From NCBI GenBank assembly GCA_024231025.1, contig JAAEQW010000341.1, positions 1 to 54,154 on the forward strand: a stretch of DNA of 54,154 nt. Direction: 5' to 3'. The DNA is from Candidatus Omnitrophota bacterium (GTDB lineage Bacteria > Omnitrophota > Gorgyraeia > Duberdicusellales > 4484-171). The translations under genes and the position numbers were made by a program. Shown here in pieces: positions 16,019 to 24,338 of this stretch. The notes beneath the pieces were generated by a model. That model ran no database searches, was not told the DNA's origin, and saw nothing but the letters and a program-made list of their open reading frames with translations. The stretch's first letter is position 1. Every line of letters starts with the position of its first letter.

Positions 16019-16392
16019 TGGCCACCTCCTTGGATATCCGCTATAACCTCAAGTAATGATGCACAATCAGGCGACTTCACGCAATAATCGTCAGCACCAT
16101 TACGTTTGGCTTTTACAGCATCAACTGAATCCACCGAACCGGTCATGATAATAACCTTGGAATTCTTCAAGGCATCATCATCTTTAATGCGCCTGCAAAC
16201 TTCAAATCCATCAATATCCGGTAAAACAGTGTCAACAATAATCCAATCAGGACGCTCGGCTTTGGCCTTCTCTACACCCGAATCACCACGTTCAGCTTGC
16301 AGGATATTGCCAAATCCCAACCCATTAAGATACCTAACAACAATTTTTCTATCCTGCGCATTATCGTCGATAATCAATATTTTTTTATTCAT
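16015..16392 (-). CDS. Stand-alone receiver (CheY-like) protein
   Basis: 125 residues, only a receiver domain: acidic pair IIDDN (about 7-9), phospho-acceptor Asp in IIVDTVLPDIDG (about 53), Thr in IIMTGS and the conserved Lys in YCVKSP. No output domain. Lies between the two kinases' genes and overlaps the hybrid kinase by 4 bases, so it probably shuttles phosphate among these partners or acts on an unlinked target. Confidence 0.9.
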   Translation of the reverse strand: MNKKILIIDDNAQDRKIVVRYLNGLGFGNILQAERGDSGVEKAKAERPDWIIVDTVLPDIDGFEVCRRIKDDDALKNSKVIIMTGSVDSVDAVKAKRNGADDYCVKSPDCASLLEVIADIQGGGQ

Positions 16393-16395
16393 GCC

Positions 16396-16881
16396 TTACC
16401 CCTCTTTTTTTTCGTCCGGAAACTTATTAATAACATACCAGTAGAAATTAAAGGCATCAACTACTTTTATAAATTCTTCAAAAGAAACCGGCTTTGGCAT
16501 ATAACTAGCTGCCCCTCCTTGATAGCTCTTGGCTACATCCTCTTCTTGGCGAGAAGAAGTGAGCATAACTATCGGTATAGCCTTATAGTCAGGATCACTT
16601 TTTATTTTCTCAAGAAGAGTAAATCCATCCATTTTTGGCATTTTTATGTCTAAAAGAATTAAATCCGACCGAGGAAATTCACTTTTATTTTGATACTTGC
16701 CATCATGATGAATAAAGTCCAAAGCCTCTTCGCCATCACCAACTACATAGATCTTATTTTTTATTCTAGCTTTATCAAACGCTCGTAACGTAATTTTTAC
16801 ATCGGCATTGTCATCCTCAACTAATAGAATGTCGATTGGCTTATTGCTTGCGTCATTATTTTCTATTGAATTCTCAACCAC
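16396..16881 (-). CDS. Rcp1-like response regulator receiver
   Basis: 161 residues from GTG 16881, chosen because AAGGAGG lies 6 bases upstream and the kinase stop is at 16883; the longer frame from 16998 overlaps the kinase and lacks a ribosome site. Receiver of the Rcp1 type: LLVEDDNADV, the insertion GEEALDFIHHDGKY, phospho-acceptor Asp in LILLDIKMPKMDG, MLTSS, and MPKPVSFEEF. Rcp1-type regulators typically pair with phytochrome-like kinases that share the HisKA type of the upstream gene. Cognate partner is most likely 16883-18670. Confidence 0.9.
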   Translation of the reverse strand: MVENSIENNDASNKPIDILLVEDDNADVKITLRAFDKARIKNKIYVVGDGEEALDFIHHDGKYQNKSEFPRSDLILLDIKMPKMDGFTLLEKIKSDPDYKAIPIVMLTSSRQEEDVAKSYQGGAASYMPKPVSFEEFIKVVDAFNFYWYVINKFPDEKKEG

Positions 16882-16882
16882 C

Positions 16883-18670
16883 TTATGCCTCCTTGTTTTT
16901 AAGATTCGTTGATATCGTAAAATAAAAAGTGGCCCCTTTGCCCAACTCTGATTCAACCCAAGCCGTCCCTTGATGCTCTTCAACAATCGTCTTAACAATT
17001 CCTAAACCTATTCCGGTACCGTCATAATCATCCCGACTATGCAAAGTTTCAAATATCTTAAATACTTGCTGGTGATATTTAGCCTCTATACCGATACCGT
17101 TATCTTTAACGTAAAACTGATGGAACTTGTCCTGCTTGTCATAACCAATTTCAATTCTAGGGTTATTCTGGTTATCTTTGACAGAAAACTTAATCGCATT
17201 ATTTATAAAGTTAAGAAATACTTCTGAGATTTTAATCTTATCACAGTGAACTATTCCAATATTTTCTGCTACTTTTAAATCGATTTTATTAGACTCGATA
17301 TCAAATTTGAGTCTTTCCGTGATAGAGAGTATCAAATCATTCATATCCACATTTTCATAAGGGTGTTGCAAACGAGAAATCCGCGTTAGCTTTAGCAAGT
17401 CTTCAATTAGCTGCCCCATGCGCTTAGCTCCGCTAGTAATTTCGGATATGTATTCTTTACCCTGTGCATCCATTTTATCCTTGCAATCTTCTTCCAAGAA
17501 AGTTGAAAACGACACAATCGCCCTTAATGGCGCACGCAAATCATGGCTAGCGGTATGTGTAAAATGATCTAATTCTTTATTAGTTTTTTCTAAAAGACTT
17601 TTTTTAGTTTCTAATTCGAAATTAGTTGTTTCTAAATCGTTTCGCGCCGCGGCCAATTCACTTTCAATGCGACCAAGATAAACATAAAACCCTCCTCCAA
17701 CTACAAACGCAACCAAAAGACTTAACCCCGCTAAAGCAAACAACATAAAGAATAATTCTTTTTCATCGCCTGTAGCATCGATAAAAACAAAAAAGTTTCC
17801 CACATTGCGTTTACCTGCATCTATCAGCGGTGTAACCGAGCCGCGATAAATCATATCCTTAAATTGAAACCTAGATTGCCCCGCATTACCTTCTTGTAAA
17901 ATAGACAACAAAGCATCTTCCGTAGAGTCATCTTCAAAAGTGCTGCCGGCAACAACACTATCAGTCAAAAAGTCCCACTTTCCGGTTTTATTAACCATTT
18001 GCAATCCTTCTTTCCACCTTTGACGCTTGAGATACTTTTTTTCAATGGTAAAAATAAGATCAGCTCCTAAAACTTGCTTTAACTGAGGAATCATATGATC
18101 TATCTCTTCCCCCAGTTCAAGATACCCAACCTGTTTACCGTTAATAAACCACGGATGCACTAAACGAAGGGTAAAAGTACCAAACGGTCCTAATTCAATA
18201 CCATAAAAGGATCGCATTGCTTTAGATGCTCCATCGATCGTAAAGCGCTTTATCAAATCTCCATGTCGACTAGAATTATGCACACGCAGAAAACATATTT
18301 TATCTAGTCCATGAAAATAAAAATGCGTAACTCGATATTTCGATCGCAACTCTTTAAACAACGGCTCGGTATATTTTAATAGCCCTTGTCGGTCTTTAGC
18401 TAACCAAAAATTCTGTATCTGTTTATCTTCCTTTAAAAGATCAACCAAACCGCTTAATAGCTCCGCGTCGCTGTCTAATTTACTTTCGAAAAGTTTACTC
18501 ATTTCATGCAAAGCGTTATCAACTTTCATTGTCATCATGCCCACCATGTGGCGATAAAATGCAAAGCTAAACACTCCCATCATTACCGCTACAACCAATA
18601 TAAACGGCAGTAAAATTCGCCTTCTAATTTTTTCTTTACTTCTCATATTTTTCTTTTTTGAGTTAACCAT
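16883..18670 (-). CDS. Membrane sensor histidine kinase with periplasmic Cache-like domain
   Basis: 595 residues. First transmembrane helix about 18-39, periplasmic sensor of about 270 residues (FRSKYRVTHFYFHGLD, TFTLRLVHPWFINGKQVGYLELG resembles double-Cache sensors), second helix about 310-332, coiled coil, HisKA with HTASHDLRAPLRAI and HATPase with FINNAIKFS, DNGIGIE, GTGIGLGIVK. The HDLRAPLR phosphorylation motif is of the phytochrome-kinase group. First gene of the signalling operon; a TATAAT lies 4 bases before the ATG, so a leaderless start here or at the second Met (18646) is possible. Ligand unknown. Confidence 0.92.
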   Translation of the reverse strand: MVNSKKKNMRSKEKIRRRILLPFILVVAVMMGVFSFAFYRHMVGMMTMKVDNALHEMSKLFESKLDSDAELLSGLVDLLKEDKQIQNFWLAKDRQGLLKYTEPLFKELRSKYRVTHFYFHGLDKICFLRVHNSSRHGDLIKRFTIDGASKAMRSFYGIELGPFGTFTLRLVHPWFINGKQVGYLELGEEIDHMIPQLKQVLGADLIFTIEKKYLKRQRWKEGLQMVNKTGKWDFLTDSVVAGSTFEDDSTEDALLSILQEGNAGQSRFQFKDMIYRGSVTPLIDAGKRNVGNFFVFIDATGDEKELFFMLFALAGLSLLVAFVVGGGFYVYLGRIESELAAARNDLETTNFELETKKSLLEKTNKELDHFTHTASHDLRAPLRAIVSFSTFLEEDCKDKMDAQGKEYISEITSGAKRMGQLIEDLLKLTRISRLQHPYENVDMNDLILSITERLKFDIESNKIDLKVAENIGIVHCDKIKISEVFLNFINNAIKFSVKDNQNNPRIEIGYDKQDKFHQFYVKDNGIGIEAKYHQQVFKIFETLHSRDDYDGTGIGLGIVKTIVEEHQGTAWVESELGKGATFYFTISTNLKNKEA

Positions 18671-18702
18671 AATTATTATACAGCAATCATATCAATAAAA
18701 AA

Positions 18703-18763
18703 GCGAAAAAAGGGGTCACGTCTATTTTTCATTCTCCATAAAATAGATGTAACCCCTTTTCGC
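18703..18763. repeat. Long imperfect inverted repeat of the GGGGTCA family
   Basis: Arms GCGAAAA..GGGGT..TCTATTTT (18703-18728) and AAAATAGA..ACCCCTTTTCGC (18740-18763) around a 10-base loop, lying between hcp and the kinase gene. Followed on the minus strand by a T run, so it may double as the hcp terminator. Sequence words match other GGGGTC repeats at 20272, 20931, 51834, 53213 and 53281. Confidence 0.7.
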
Positions 18764-18779
18764 AAGTTGAGCTATCTGT

Positions 18780-20075
18780 TTATACCAGCTGACCTAAACA
18801 AGCCTGAAGATCTTCTTCTGGTGTAGCTATCGGTTTTATATCAAATGTATCCTGTAAAACCTTCAAAACATTCGGTGTCACAAAAGCCGGAAGTGACGGC
18901 CCTAAAAGTATGCCTTTAATGCCTAAATGAAATAAAGTTAGAAGAACCGCAACCGCCTTTTGTTCAAACCACGACAACACAAAAGACAATGGCAATTCGT
19001 TTACGCTGCAATTAAATGCTTCGGCTAGAGCTGTTGCAACTCTAATCGCAGAATACGCATCGTTACATTGCCCAACATCAATAAGTCGCGGTATCCCATC
19101 TATATCGCCAAAATCAAGATCATTAAAGCGATATTTTCCGCAAGCGAGAGTCAAGATAATGCAGTCTTTTGGAACCTTTTCCGCAAATTCAGTATAATAA
19201 TTACGTCCCGGCTTTGCACCGTCGCAACCACCTATTAGAAAAAAATGTTTTATCTTTCCGCTCTTTACGGCAGCAACTATTTTGTCTGCTGATTTTAAAA
19301 TTGCGCTATGATGAAATCCGGTCGTAATCTTTTTTCCCAAAGCATCAGGCAATGGCGGCAAGCTCTTTGCTTTCTCGATAAGAGGGGTAAAATCTCTTTC
19401 CTTCAAGTGCGTTGCGCCCTCGATACCTGTTATACCTATGGTGAACAATCTGTCGAGATATGTATTGGCCGGTGGAGTCAAAACACAATTAGTCGTTGCC
19501 AGCAATGCACCGGAGAATTCATTAAACTCTTTTTTCTGATTTTGCCACGCTCCTCCATAATTACCAACAAGATGTTTAAACTGTTTTAATTTTGGATACC
19601 CATGCGCGGGTAGCATTTCACTATGGGTATAAACATTTACGCCGCTACCTTGTGTTTGCCTTAACAATTCATATAAATCAAGTAAATCGTGTCCGGTTAT
19701 AAGTATTCCCGGCCCTGCTTTGGTGCCAGTTTCAACTTCGACAGGAACAGGATTACCAAAATATTCTGTATGCGACTTATCTAGTAATTCCATTGTTTTT
19801 AAATTCATTTCACCACATTTAAGAACTAAATCTATATGCTGCTTTAAATCAAAACTAACATTAGTAACCGTCTTAAACAACGCCTCATGAACAAAAGCGT
19901 CTACATCTTTGTCGATACCGCCTAATTCTCTTGCGCCAAATGCATAAGCCGACATTCCTTTTAGCCCGAATAAAAGAATGTCCTGTAAACTCTGGATATC
20001 AGAACTCTTACCGCACGCACCAACCTTCGTACAACCCAAACCACCTACTGTTTGCTCACACTGATAACAAAACAT
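18780..20075 (-). CDS. hcp: Hybrid-cluster protein (Hcp)
   Basis: 431 residues. N-terminal cysteines C3, C6, C15, C21 (CYQCEQT..GCTKVGACGK) bind the simple cubane. Hybrid-cluster ligands are recognisable: His in ITGHDLLDLYE, Glu region, Cys in TTNCVLTPP, Cys in GGCDGAKPGRNYY, Cys in TLACGKYRF and DVGQCNDAYS. About 120 residues shorter than class I/II Hcp, matching the short class III. Hcp reduces NO (and hydroxylamine) and protects anaerobes from nitrosative stress. Ribosome site GGAGG before ATG 20075. Expression is probably controlled through the large palindrome over its promoter. Confidence 0.95.
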   Translation of the reverse strand: MFCYQCEQTVGGLGCTKVGACGKSSDIQSLQDILLFGLKGMSAYAFGARELGGIDKDVDAFVHEALFKTVTNVSFDLKQHIDLVLKCGEMNLKTMELLDKSHTEYFGNPVPVEVETGTKAGPGILITGHDLLDLYELLRQTQGSGVNVYTHSEMLPAHGYPKLKQFKHLVGNYGGAWQNQKKEFNEFSGALLATTNCVLTPPANTYLDRLFTIGITGIEGATHLKERDFTPLIEKAKSLPPLPDALGKKITTGFHHSAILKSADKIVAAVKSGKIKHFFLIGGCDGAKPGRNYYTEFAEKVPKDCIILTLACGKYRFNDLDFGDIDGIPRLIDVGQCNDAYSAIRVATALAEAFNCSVNELPLSFVLSWFEQKAVAVLLTLFHLGIKGILLGPSLPAFVTPNVLKVLQDTFDIKPIATPEEDLQACLGQLV

Positions 20076-20108
20076 ATCATCCCTCCTAATTTAAATGACC
20101 GAAACCAC

Positions 20109-20156
20109 AGATATATTAATTGATACTACTTTAGTATCAATTAATATATCTGTCAA
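20109..20156 (-). promoter_or_regulatory. hcp promoter inside a perfect 18-bp inverted repeat operator
   Basis: Perfect arms 20109-20126 and 20134-20151 (AGATATATTAATTGATAC and complement) with a 7-base centre. On the minus strand TTGACA (20156-20151), 17-base spacer and TAAAGT (20133-20128) lie within it, so a bound protein would block polymerase. Contains TTGAT/ATCAA half sites, but spaced by 11 rather than the 4 of an FNR box. Confidence 0.8.
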
Positions 20157-20166
20157 GTACTTTCTC

Positions 20167-20196
20167 AAAAAAATAGCCTTACGTTTCCGTAAGGCT
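20167..20196 (-). terminator. Rho-independent terminator upstream of hcp promoter
   Basis: Stem AGCCTTACG / CGTAAGGCT with TTTC loop (20175-20196) followed on the minus strand by seven Ts (20173-20167). Ends the transcript of the two small genes at 20288-20912. Confidence 0.82.
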
Positions 20197-20287
20197 TCTC
20201 CGTCACTTTTCGAGTTATTTTAATTCTGACAACTATCTAAGATCATTTCACGTTTCCCACCAGAAACAAGAAAGACCTGACCCCTTT

Positions 20288-20530
20288 TCATTCAACAATG
20301 CGCAAGGCAAAATACGGAACAATATTAAATACAAACACAACTATTTTGAAAAATGCTATGCCGGCATAATGGATCTTATCAAAACTCTCCACCGACAACT
20401 TAAACCACTTAGTATGCACTCGATAAACAAAATCATGCAACACTACAATGGCAAAAAACCACCATAAAAGTAATCCCATATTAATTACAGAACACCAGCC
20501 GAACACCGCACGCATCGTTTCAATCGTCAT
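20288..20530 (-). CDS. DUF6868-type small membrane protein
   Basis: 80 residues, two hydrophobic helices (about 14-33 and 55-76) around a conserved loop HDFVYRVHTKWFKLSVESFD. The pattern RAVFGWCSVINMGLLLWW matches small membrane proteins I know as DUF6868; function unknown. Strong GAGGAGG ribosome site. Its 3' end lies beside a GGGGTC-type repeat (20269-20290) that supplies the last codons region. Probably one transcript with 20583-20912. Confidence 0.75.
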   Translation of the reverse strand: MTIETMRAVFGWCSVINMGLLLWWFFAIVVLHDFVYRVHTKWFKLSVESFDKIHYAGIAFFKIVVFVFNIVPYFALRIVE

Positions 20531-20582
20531 GGCGCACCTCCTCTTTCAGTATTACATTGTAGCGGTAATAAAACGATTAACT

Positions 20583-20912
20583 TCACTTCTCTTTTGCTGG
20601 ACGGTTTTTTTTCTTTTCTTGAGCCTCTAAAAAATCTACAGCCTTTCTTGCTTCAAAATAAAGCTTAGAAAAAGATCTGTGAAGCTCTTCTTCAAAACGT
20701 TTCGTTTTCAAAAGTTTATTAAATTCTTTTGTCATTTTCCGTTCAGAAAAGTCAAATTCGTATTCTGGATATTCCTTTGAAACCCATTCACCAACTTGTA
20801 AGCATAATGTGATCCGAATTAATTCAGAATAGCTTATGTCATATTTTTTAGCGCAATGATGAAACCATTCCGAAAGCCAATCTGTCATTAATATCTGCTC
20901 TCTTTTAAGCAT
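20583..20912 (-). CDS. Hypothetical helical protein
   Basis: 109 residues, soluble and highly charged, mostly helical, with Lys-rich C-terminus (QEKKKNRPAKEK). AAGGAGG four bases before the ATG supports this start. Features such as DWLSEWFHHCAKKYDISYSELIRI suggest a ribbon-helix-helix or small helical bundle, but I recognise no family. Precedes the DUF6868 gene by 52 bases. Upstream (20929-20955) is a GGGGTCAAG repeat instead of an evident promoter. Confidence 0.6.
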   Translation of the reverse strand: MLKREQILMTDWLSEWFHHCAKKYDISYSELIRITLCLQVGEWVSKEYPEYEFDFSERKMTKEFNKLLKTKRFEEELHRSFSKLYFEARKAVDFLEAQEKKKNRPAKEK

Positions 20913-20930
20913 CTTACCTCCTTAATAAGG

Positions 20931-20956
20931 GGTCAAGTCTCTACTTGACTACAAAT
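20931..20956 (+). repeat. GGGGTCAAGTCTCTACTTG repeat, copy 1
   Basis: Core GGGGTCAAGTCTCTACTTG followed by (A/G)CTACA. The same stretch is at 53213-53238. Contains the small inverted word CAAGT..ACTTG. One of several GGGGTC palindromic elements in this window. Confidence 0.65.
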
Positions 20957-20994
20957 AAACCTTCCGCTCTCCTAGCGGGAGTTTTAAAGGGTAC

Positions 20995-21420
20995 CTATCG
21001 CTTTTTTTTAGGATCTTTGATTTTATTGCCTATGTGTCCGGGAATAATGTATTTTGACTGGCCCTCTTCTTCGGCTTCATTTAAGTCGACTTCTTCACCC
21101 GAAATTTCCGAAAAACGAGAAGGAACCTCACCGCCAACTTCTACACCGAATTGATTAGCTACGTGGGGATCAAGACGACCGGTTCTGCCACCCTTGCTAC
21201 CCTTGGATTGGTCATCGGAACCAGCATTAGGATAGGGTATACTTACAGAACCTGCCGAAGACGGCGGCGTATTGCATACATCGGGGAAAGCGCTTATTGT
21301 TTTACCGCTAGATGATTTGCTGCTAATCTGATTGCTGTTAGCAAATACATTCTCTTTAGTATGCCCTATCAAACCAACTGCCAACGATATCCATATAACT
21401 AGTATAATCTTATTATTCAT
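20995..21420 (-). CDS. Exported protein with PAAR-like (DUF4150) motif
   Basis: 141 residues from ATG 21420, chosen because GGAGG lies 5 bases upstream; the longer frame to 21459 reads into a transposon-end repeat. Signal peptide 1-27 (ILVIWISLAVGLIG...VFA). The central stretch AFPDVCNTPPSSAGSVSIPYPN matches the core of DUF4150 PAAR-like proteins, which cap type VI or related spikes, but only that motif is present and the rest is Ser/Gly/Glu-rich and probably disordered. Presence of a signal peptide is unusual for PAAR proteins. The C-terminal KKKR is at the edge of another repeat. Role unknown. Confidence 0.68.
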   Translation of the reverse strand: MNNKIILVIWISLAVGLIGHTKENVFANSNQISSKSSSGKTISAFPDVCNTPPSSAGSVSIPYPNAGSDDQSKGSKGGRTGRLDPHVANQFGVEVGGEVPSRFSEISGEEVDLNEAEEEGQSKYIIPGHIGNKIKDPKKKR

Positions 21421-21445
21421 TTTTCCTCCATTAGAAGAGATCCCT

Positions 21446-21503
21446 AATTCCGGGGACACAATACTTAATTAAATTCCGGGGACACAATACTTAATTATCA
21501 GCG
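21446..21503 (+). repeat. Two tandem RAYT-end repeats (GGGGACACAATACTTAATT family)
   Basis: Two head-to-tail copies, 21446-21471 and 21472-21503, identical over the 26-base core to the terminal inverted repeat of the RAYT unit at 49057-49804. The second copy continues into ATCAGCG, which in the intact unit is the last codons of the transposase, so it is a genuine end fragment. The rest of the gap to 21662 holds a weak hairpin near 21553-21576 and nothing else I can name. Confidence 0.85.
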
Positions 21504-21662
21504 AAAAAGAGCGCTACTCCATTTTTTATTACTTATTTAAATTCTGCCGTCGAAACACCTCTGTCTGGGTTTCTTAGACCATAGCATAACCCCATTTTAA
21601 CAACTTTTATGAGTTTTTCAATCGTTAGAAAGAAGAAAAAGGGAAAAAGAGGCAAGCACCTT

Positions 21663-23276
21663 TCAATACAACTTTACACGTTGAGCTTTAATGTTTTCGT
21701 TTTTGTAGTATTCATCTAGGGTGTAATGCGGCCGATCAATGTATCCTTTGGGCGTTATCTCAACTATACGGTCAGCTACCGACTGAACAATAGCATGGTC
21801 ATGAGACGCTAGTATTAAGGTGCCGTTAAACCTAACTAACCCCTCATTAAGCGCGGTAATAGATTCTAAATCAAGGTGATTAGTTGGTTCATCTAGAATT
21901 AAAGTGTTGGCTTTAGAAAGCATGACCCTAGCTAGCATGCAGCGAACCTTTTCTCCCCCCGAAAGAACCCGCACACTTTTAAATACATCATCACCACCAA
22001 ACAACATTTTACCTAAAAAACTGCGAATAAATCCTTCGTCATGATTTTGGGAGTATTGCCGTAACCAATCAATAAGAGGTAAATCGGTTTGAAAATATGG
22101 ACCAAAATCTTTAGGGAAATAACTATATTTTACAGCTTTACCCCATTGGTACTCACCAGCAGTTGCTTCGGCTTCACCAGTTAACACTTCAAACAACGCG
22201 GTTTTGATTTCGTCGTTTGGCCCTATGAAAGCCGTTTTCTCACCCTTGTTTAAATCCAACGAGAAATCCTTAAATATGACTTCTCCGTCAACCGTCTTGC
22301 CCAACCCTTTAACACTTAGCAAATCGTTACCGGCATCTTTATCAAAAACAAGCTCGACGTAGGGATATTTGCGTGATGAAGGTTTGATTTCTTCAAGGTT
22401 AAGTTTTTCCAGAGTTTTCTTACGTGAAGTAGCCTGCCGCGATTTCGCTGCGTTCGCACTGAACCGGGCAATGAAATCTAAAAGCTCTTTGCGTTTCTCT
22501 TCTACTTTGCGGTTTTTATCCTGACGTTGACGCAAAGCTAACTCGCGTGACTGTGACCAAAATTTATAATTGCCGGCGTACAGTTGAATCTTTCCAAAAT
22601 CAATATCAGCAATATGCGTACACACTTTATTTAAAAAATGCCTGTCATGAGAAACAACAACCGCAGTGTTGTTAAACTCAATCAAAAACTCCTCTAGCCA
22701 CATACAAGTCTCCATATCCAAATGGTTTGTAGGCTCATCTAAAAGCAATACGTCGGGATTACCTACTAAAGCTTGGGCCAAAAGCACACGCACCTTCATG
22801 TTTGCACCCAACTGCTTCATCTTTTGAGCGTGCAGCTCGTCTTTAACTCCAAGACTACTTAACAGTTTGGCTGCTTCAGCTTCAATGCTCCAACCGTCAA
22901 GCTTATTAAACTCATCCTCTAGTTCGGCTAAATAATGCCCGTCATTATCATTAAAATCACTCTTATTGTAAAGTTTATCGCGCTCTAGCATAATCTCATG
23001 TAAATGCTTATGCCCTTGGATTACTGTATCTAGCACCCTCTCTTCGTTAAAAGCAAAATGATCCTGCCGTAGCACGGATATACGCTGGCCCTTGGGCACC
23101 GACACCGAGCCGGCATTAGGCTCTAGCTCACCAGAAAGAACCTTTAAAAATGTAGACTTACCAGAACCATTAGCTCCAATCAATCCATAACAATTATTGT
23201 CGGTAAAACTGATATTTACATTTTTAAATAGTGGATCTTTCCCAAATTGTAATGTAACTGAATTTACATTTATCAT
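21663..23276 (-). CDS. ABC-F ATPase (YbiT-like)
   Basis: 537 residues, two ABC domains in tandem, no membrane part. First domain: Walker A GANGSGKST (about 35), signature region QLGANMKVRVLLAQAL, Walker B VLLLDEPTNHLD. Linker about 245-320 is Arg/Lys-rich helical, the ABC-F interdomain arm. Second domain: Walker A is GPNDEIKT, lacking the last Gly; signature LSGGEKVR, Walker B LILDEPTNHLD. Both switch His are in VVSHDRH and LASHDHA. ABC-F proteins act on the ribosome (translation factors or antibiotic protection). The degenerate first signature and the order fit YbiT rather than EttA. Confidence 0.88.
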   Translation of the reverse strand: MINVNSVTLQFGKDPLFKNVNISFTDNNCYGLIGANGSGKSTFLKVLSGELEPNAGSVSVPKGQRISVLRQDHFAFNEERVLDTVIQGHKHLHEIMLERDKLYNKSDFNDNDGHYLAELEDEFNKLDGWSIEAEAAKLLSSLGVKDELHAQKMKQLGANMKVRVLLAQALVGNPDVLLLDEPTNHLDMETCMWLEEFLIEFNNTAVVVSHDRHFLNKVCTHIADIDFGKIQLYAGNYKFWSQSRELALRQRQDKNRKVEEKRKELLDFIARFSANAAKSRQATSRKKTLEKLNLEEIKPSSRKYPYVELVFDKDAGNDLLSVKGLGKTVDGEVIFKDFSLDLNKGEKTAFIGPNDEIKTALFEVLTGEAEATAGEYQWGKAVKYSYFPKDFGPYFQTDLPLIDWLRQYSQNHDEGFIRSFLGKMLFGGDDVFKSVRVLSGGEKVRCMLARVMLSKANTLILDEPTNHLDLESITALNEGLVRFNGTLILASHDHAIVQSVADRIVEITPKGYIDRPHYTLDEYYKNENIKAQRVKLY

Positions 23277-23291
23277 TTTTTTCTCTCTTGC

Positions 23292-24338
23292 CTACCTCTT
23301 TATCGCCCAACGCAACATTGCACTTTTAGAGCGTGGATTAGAGTATTGCTCATTTGCGCTTGGACATGTTGGCTCATGACTGATATCTGAATAGTCACCA
23401 GAATCAAGACCCTGTTTGAAAAAATCCATAACACGCTTGTCCTCACCAGAATGAAAAGTTAAAATAGCAACTCGCCCTTTACTCTTTAAGCAAAATGGTA
23501 AAGTCCTTAAAAATTGCTCTAATACCGAAAATTCATGATTAACCTCGATCCGCAACGCTTGAAAAGTTCTGCGAATCGAATCGGTTAAAGTATCACCATA
23601 AGCTTTGTTATTTAGCGTAGATTTAATAACCTCTGCTAAGTCAGTGGTTGTATTAATTTTATCTCTATTTCTAAAAATTGCCCGAGCGATGCGCCGCGCA
23701 AAGGGTTCATTTGAATTATCAGAAAGCAAGCGCTTGAGCTGTTCTTCATCTAGTGACCTAAGCAAGGCTGTTGCCGGCTGTCCGCGATCAGGATTAAAAC
23801 GTAAATCTAAAGGACCTTGGTATTTAAATGTAAATCCACGCGCAGGATTATCTAATTGCATCGACGACACACCAAGATCAGCTAAAACGAAATCAAAACC
23901 ACCTTCAGTCTCGTTTAATAACTTAGACATACCAATAAAATTACTAAGTTTAACTGTTAACTCTTTATTGCTAAACCCCATTGCTCTCAGCCTTTTTTCG
24001 GTACGCTTGATCTCAATTGGATCTACGTCTAAAGCAAACAATCTGCCATTAGGAGAAATTTTTTTAAGCAGCTCAAGAGCATGCCCACCAAAACCCAGTG
24101 TCGCATCTATACCAACTTGCCCAGGCAATGGCTTTAAAATATCTAGAATTTCACTCACGCAAATCGGGCGATGAGTGCCCGCTGGGGTTTTGCCGCTTTC
24201 AATAATCTTTTCTACATCTTCACTATATTTTTCAAAATTTAACTCTTTGTATTTTTCATCAAAATGACGAGGGTGGGTGCCTTTATAGCGAAAGCGGCGC
24301 TTAGGCTGTTGTGAATCATTACTTGCGGCGTTTGTCAT
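23292..24338 (-). CDS. rsmH: 16S rRNA (cytosine-1402-N4)-methyltransferase RsmH
   Basis: 348 residues. N-terminal extension of about 50 residues (RRFRYKGTHPRHFDEKYKEL) before the canonical start HRPICVSEILDIL. SAM motif GIDATLGFGGHA, DVDPIEI, ADLGVSSMQLDNPARGFTF, LDLRFN, and TFHSGEDKRVMDFF near the end. RsmH methylates C1402 in the ribosomal P site. The usual home of rsmH is the cell-wall cluster; here it is in an operon with a DEAD-box helicase (4-base overlap) and an ABC-F gene, and the extension suggests a second-type RsmH. Confidence 0.93.
   Translation of the reverse strand: MTNAASNDSQQPKRRFRYKGTHPRHFDEKYKELNFEKYSEDVEKIIESGKTPAGTHRPICVSEILDILKPLPGQVGIDATLGFGGHALELLKKISPNGRLFALDVDPIEIKRTEKRLRAMGFSNKELTVKLSNFIGMSKLLNETEGGFDFVLADLGVSSMQLDNPARGFTFKYQGPLDLRFNPDRGQPATALLRSLDEEQLKRLLSDNSNEPFARRIARAIFRNRDKINTTTDLAEVIKSTLNNKAYGDTLTDSIRRTFQALRIEVNHEFSVLEQFLRTLPFCLKSKGRVAILTFHSGEDKRVMDFFKQGLDSGDYSDISHEPTCPSANEQYSNPRSKSAMLRWAIKR

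Noticed and set aside
20109..20151. FNR box at hcp
   Set aside because: TTGAT/ATCAA half sites are 11 bases apart rather than 4; kept only as an unidentified operator.
20995..21459. Longer start of the PAAR-like protein at 21459
   Set aside because: The extra 13 codons are transposon-end repeat; GGAGG marks the ATG at 21420.
21446..21503. Tandem repeats as a CRISPR or attachment site
   Set aside because: They match the RAYT terminal repeat and carry transposase 3' codons.
23605..24174. 189-codon plus-strand ORF
   Set aside because: Antisense shadow of rsmH, Ser-rich and without a recognised domain.
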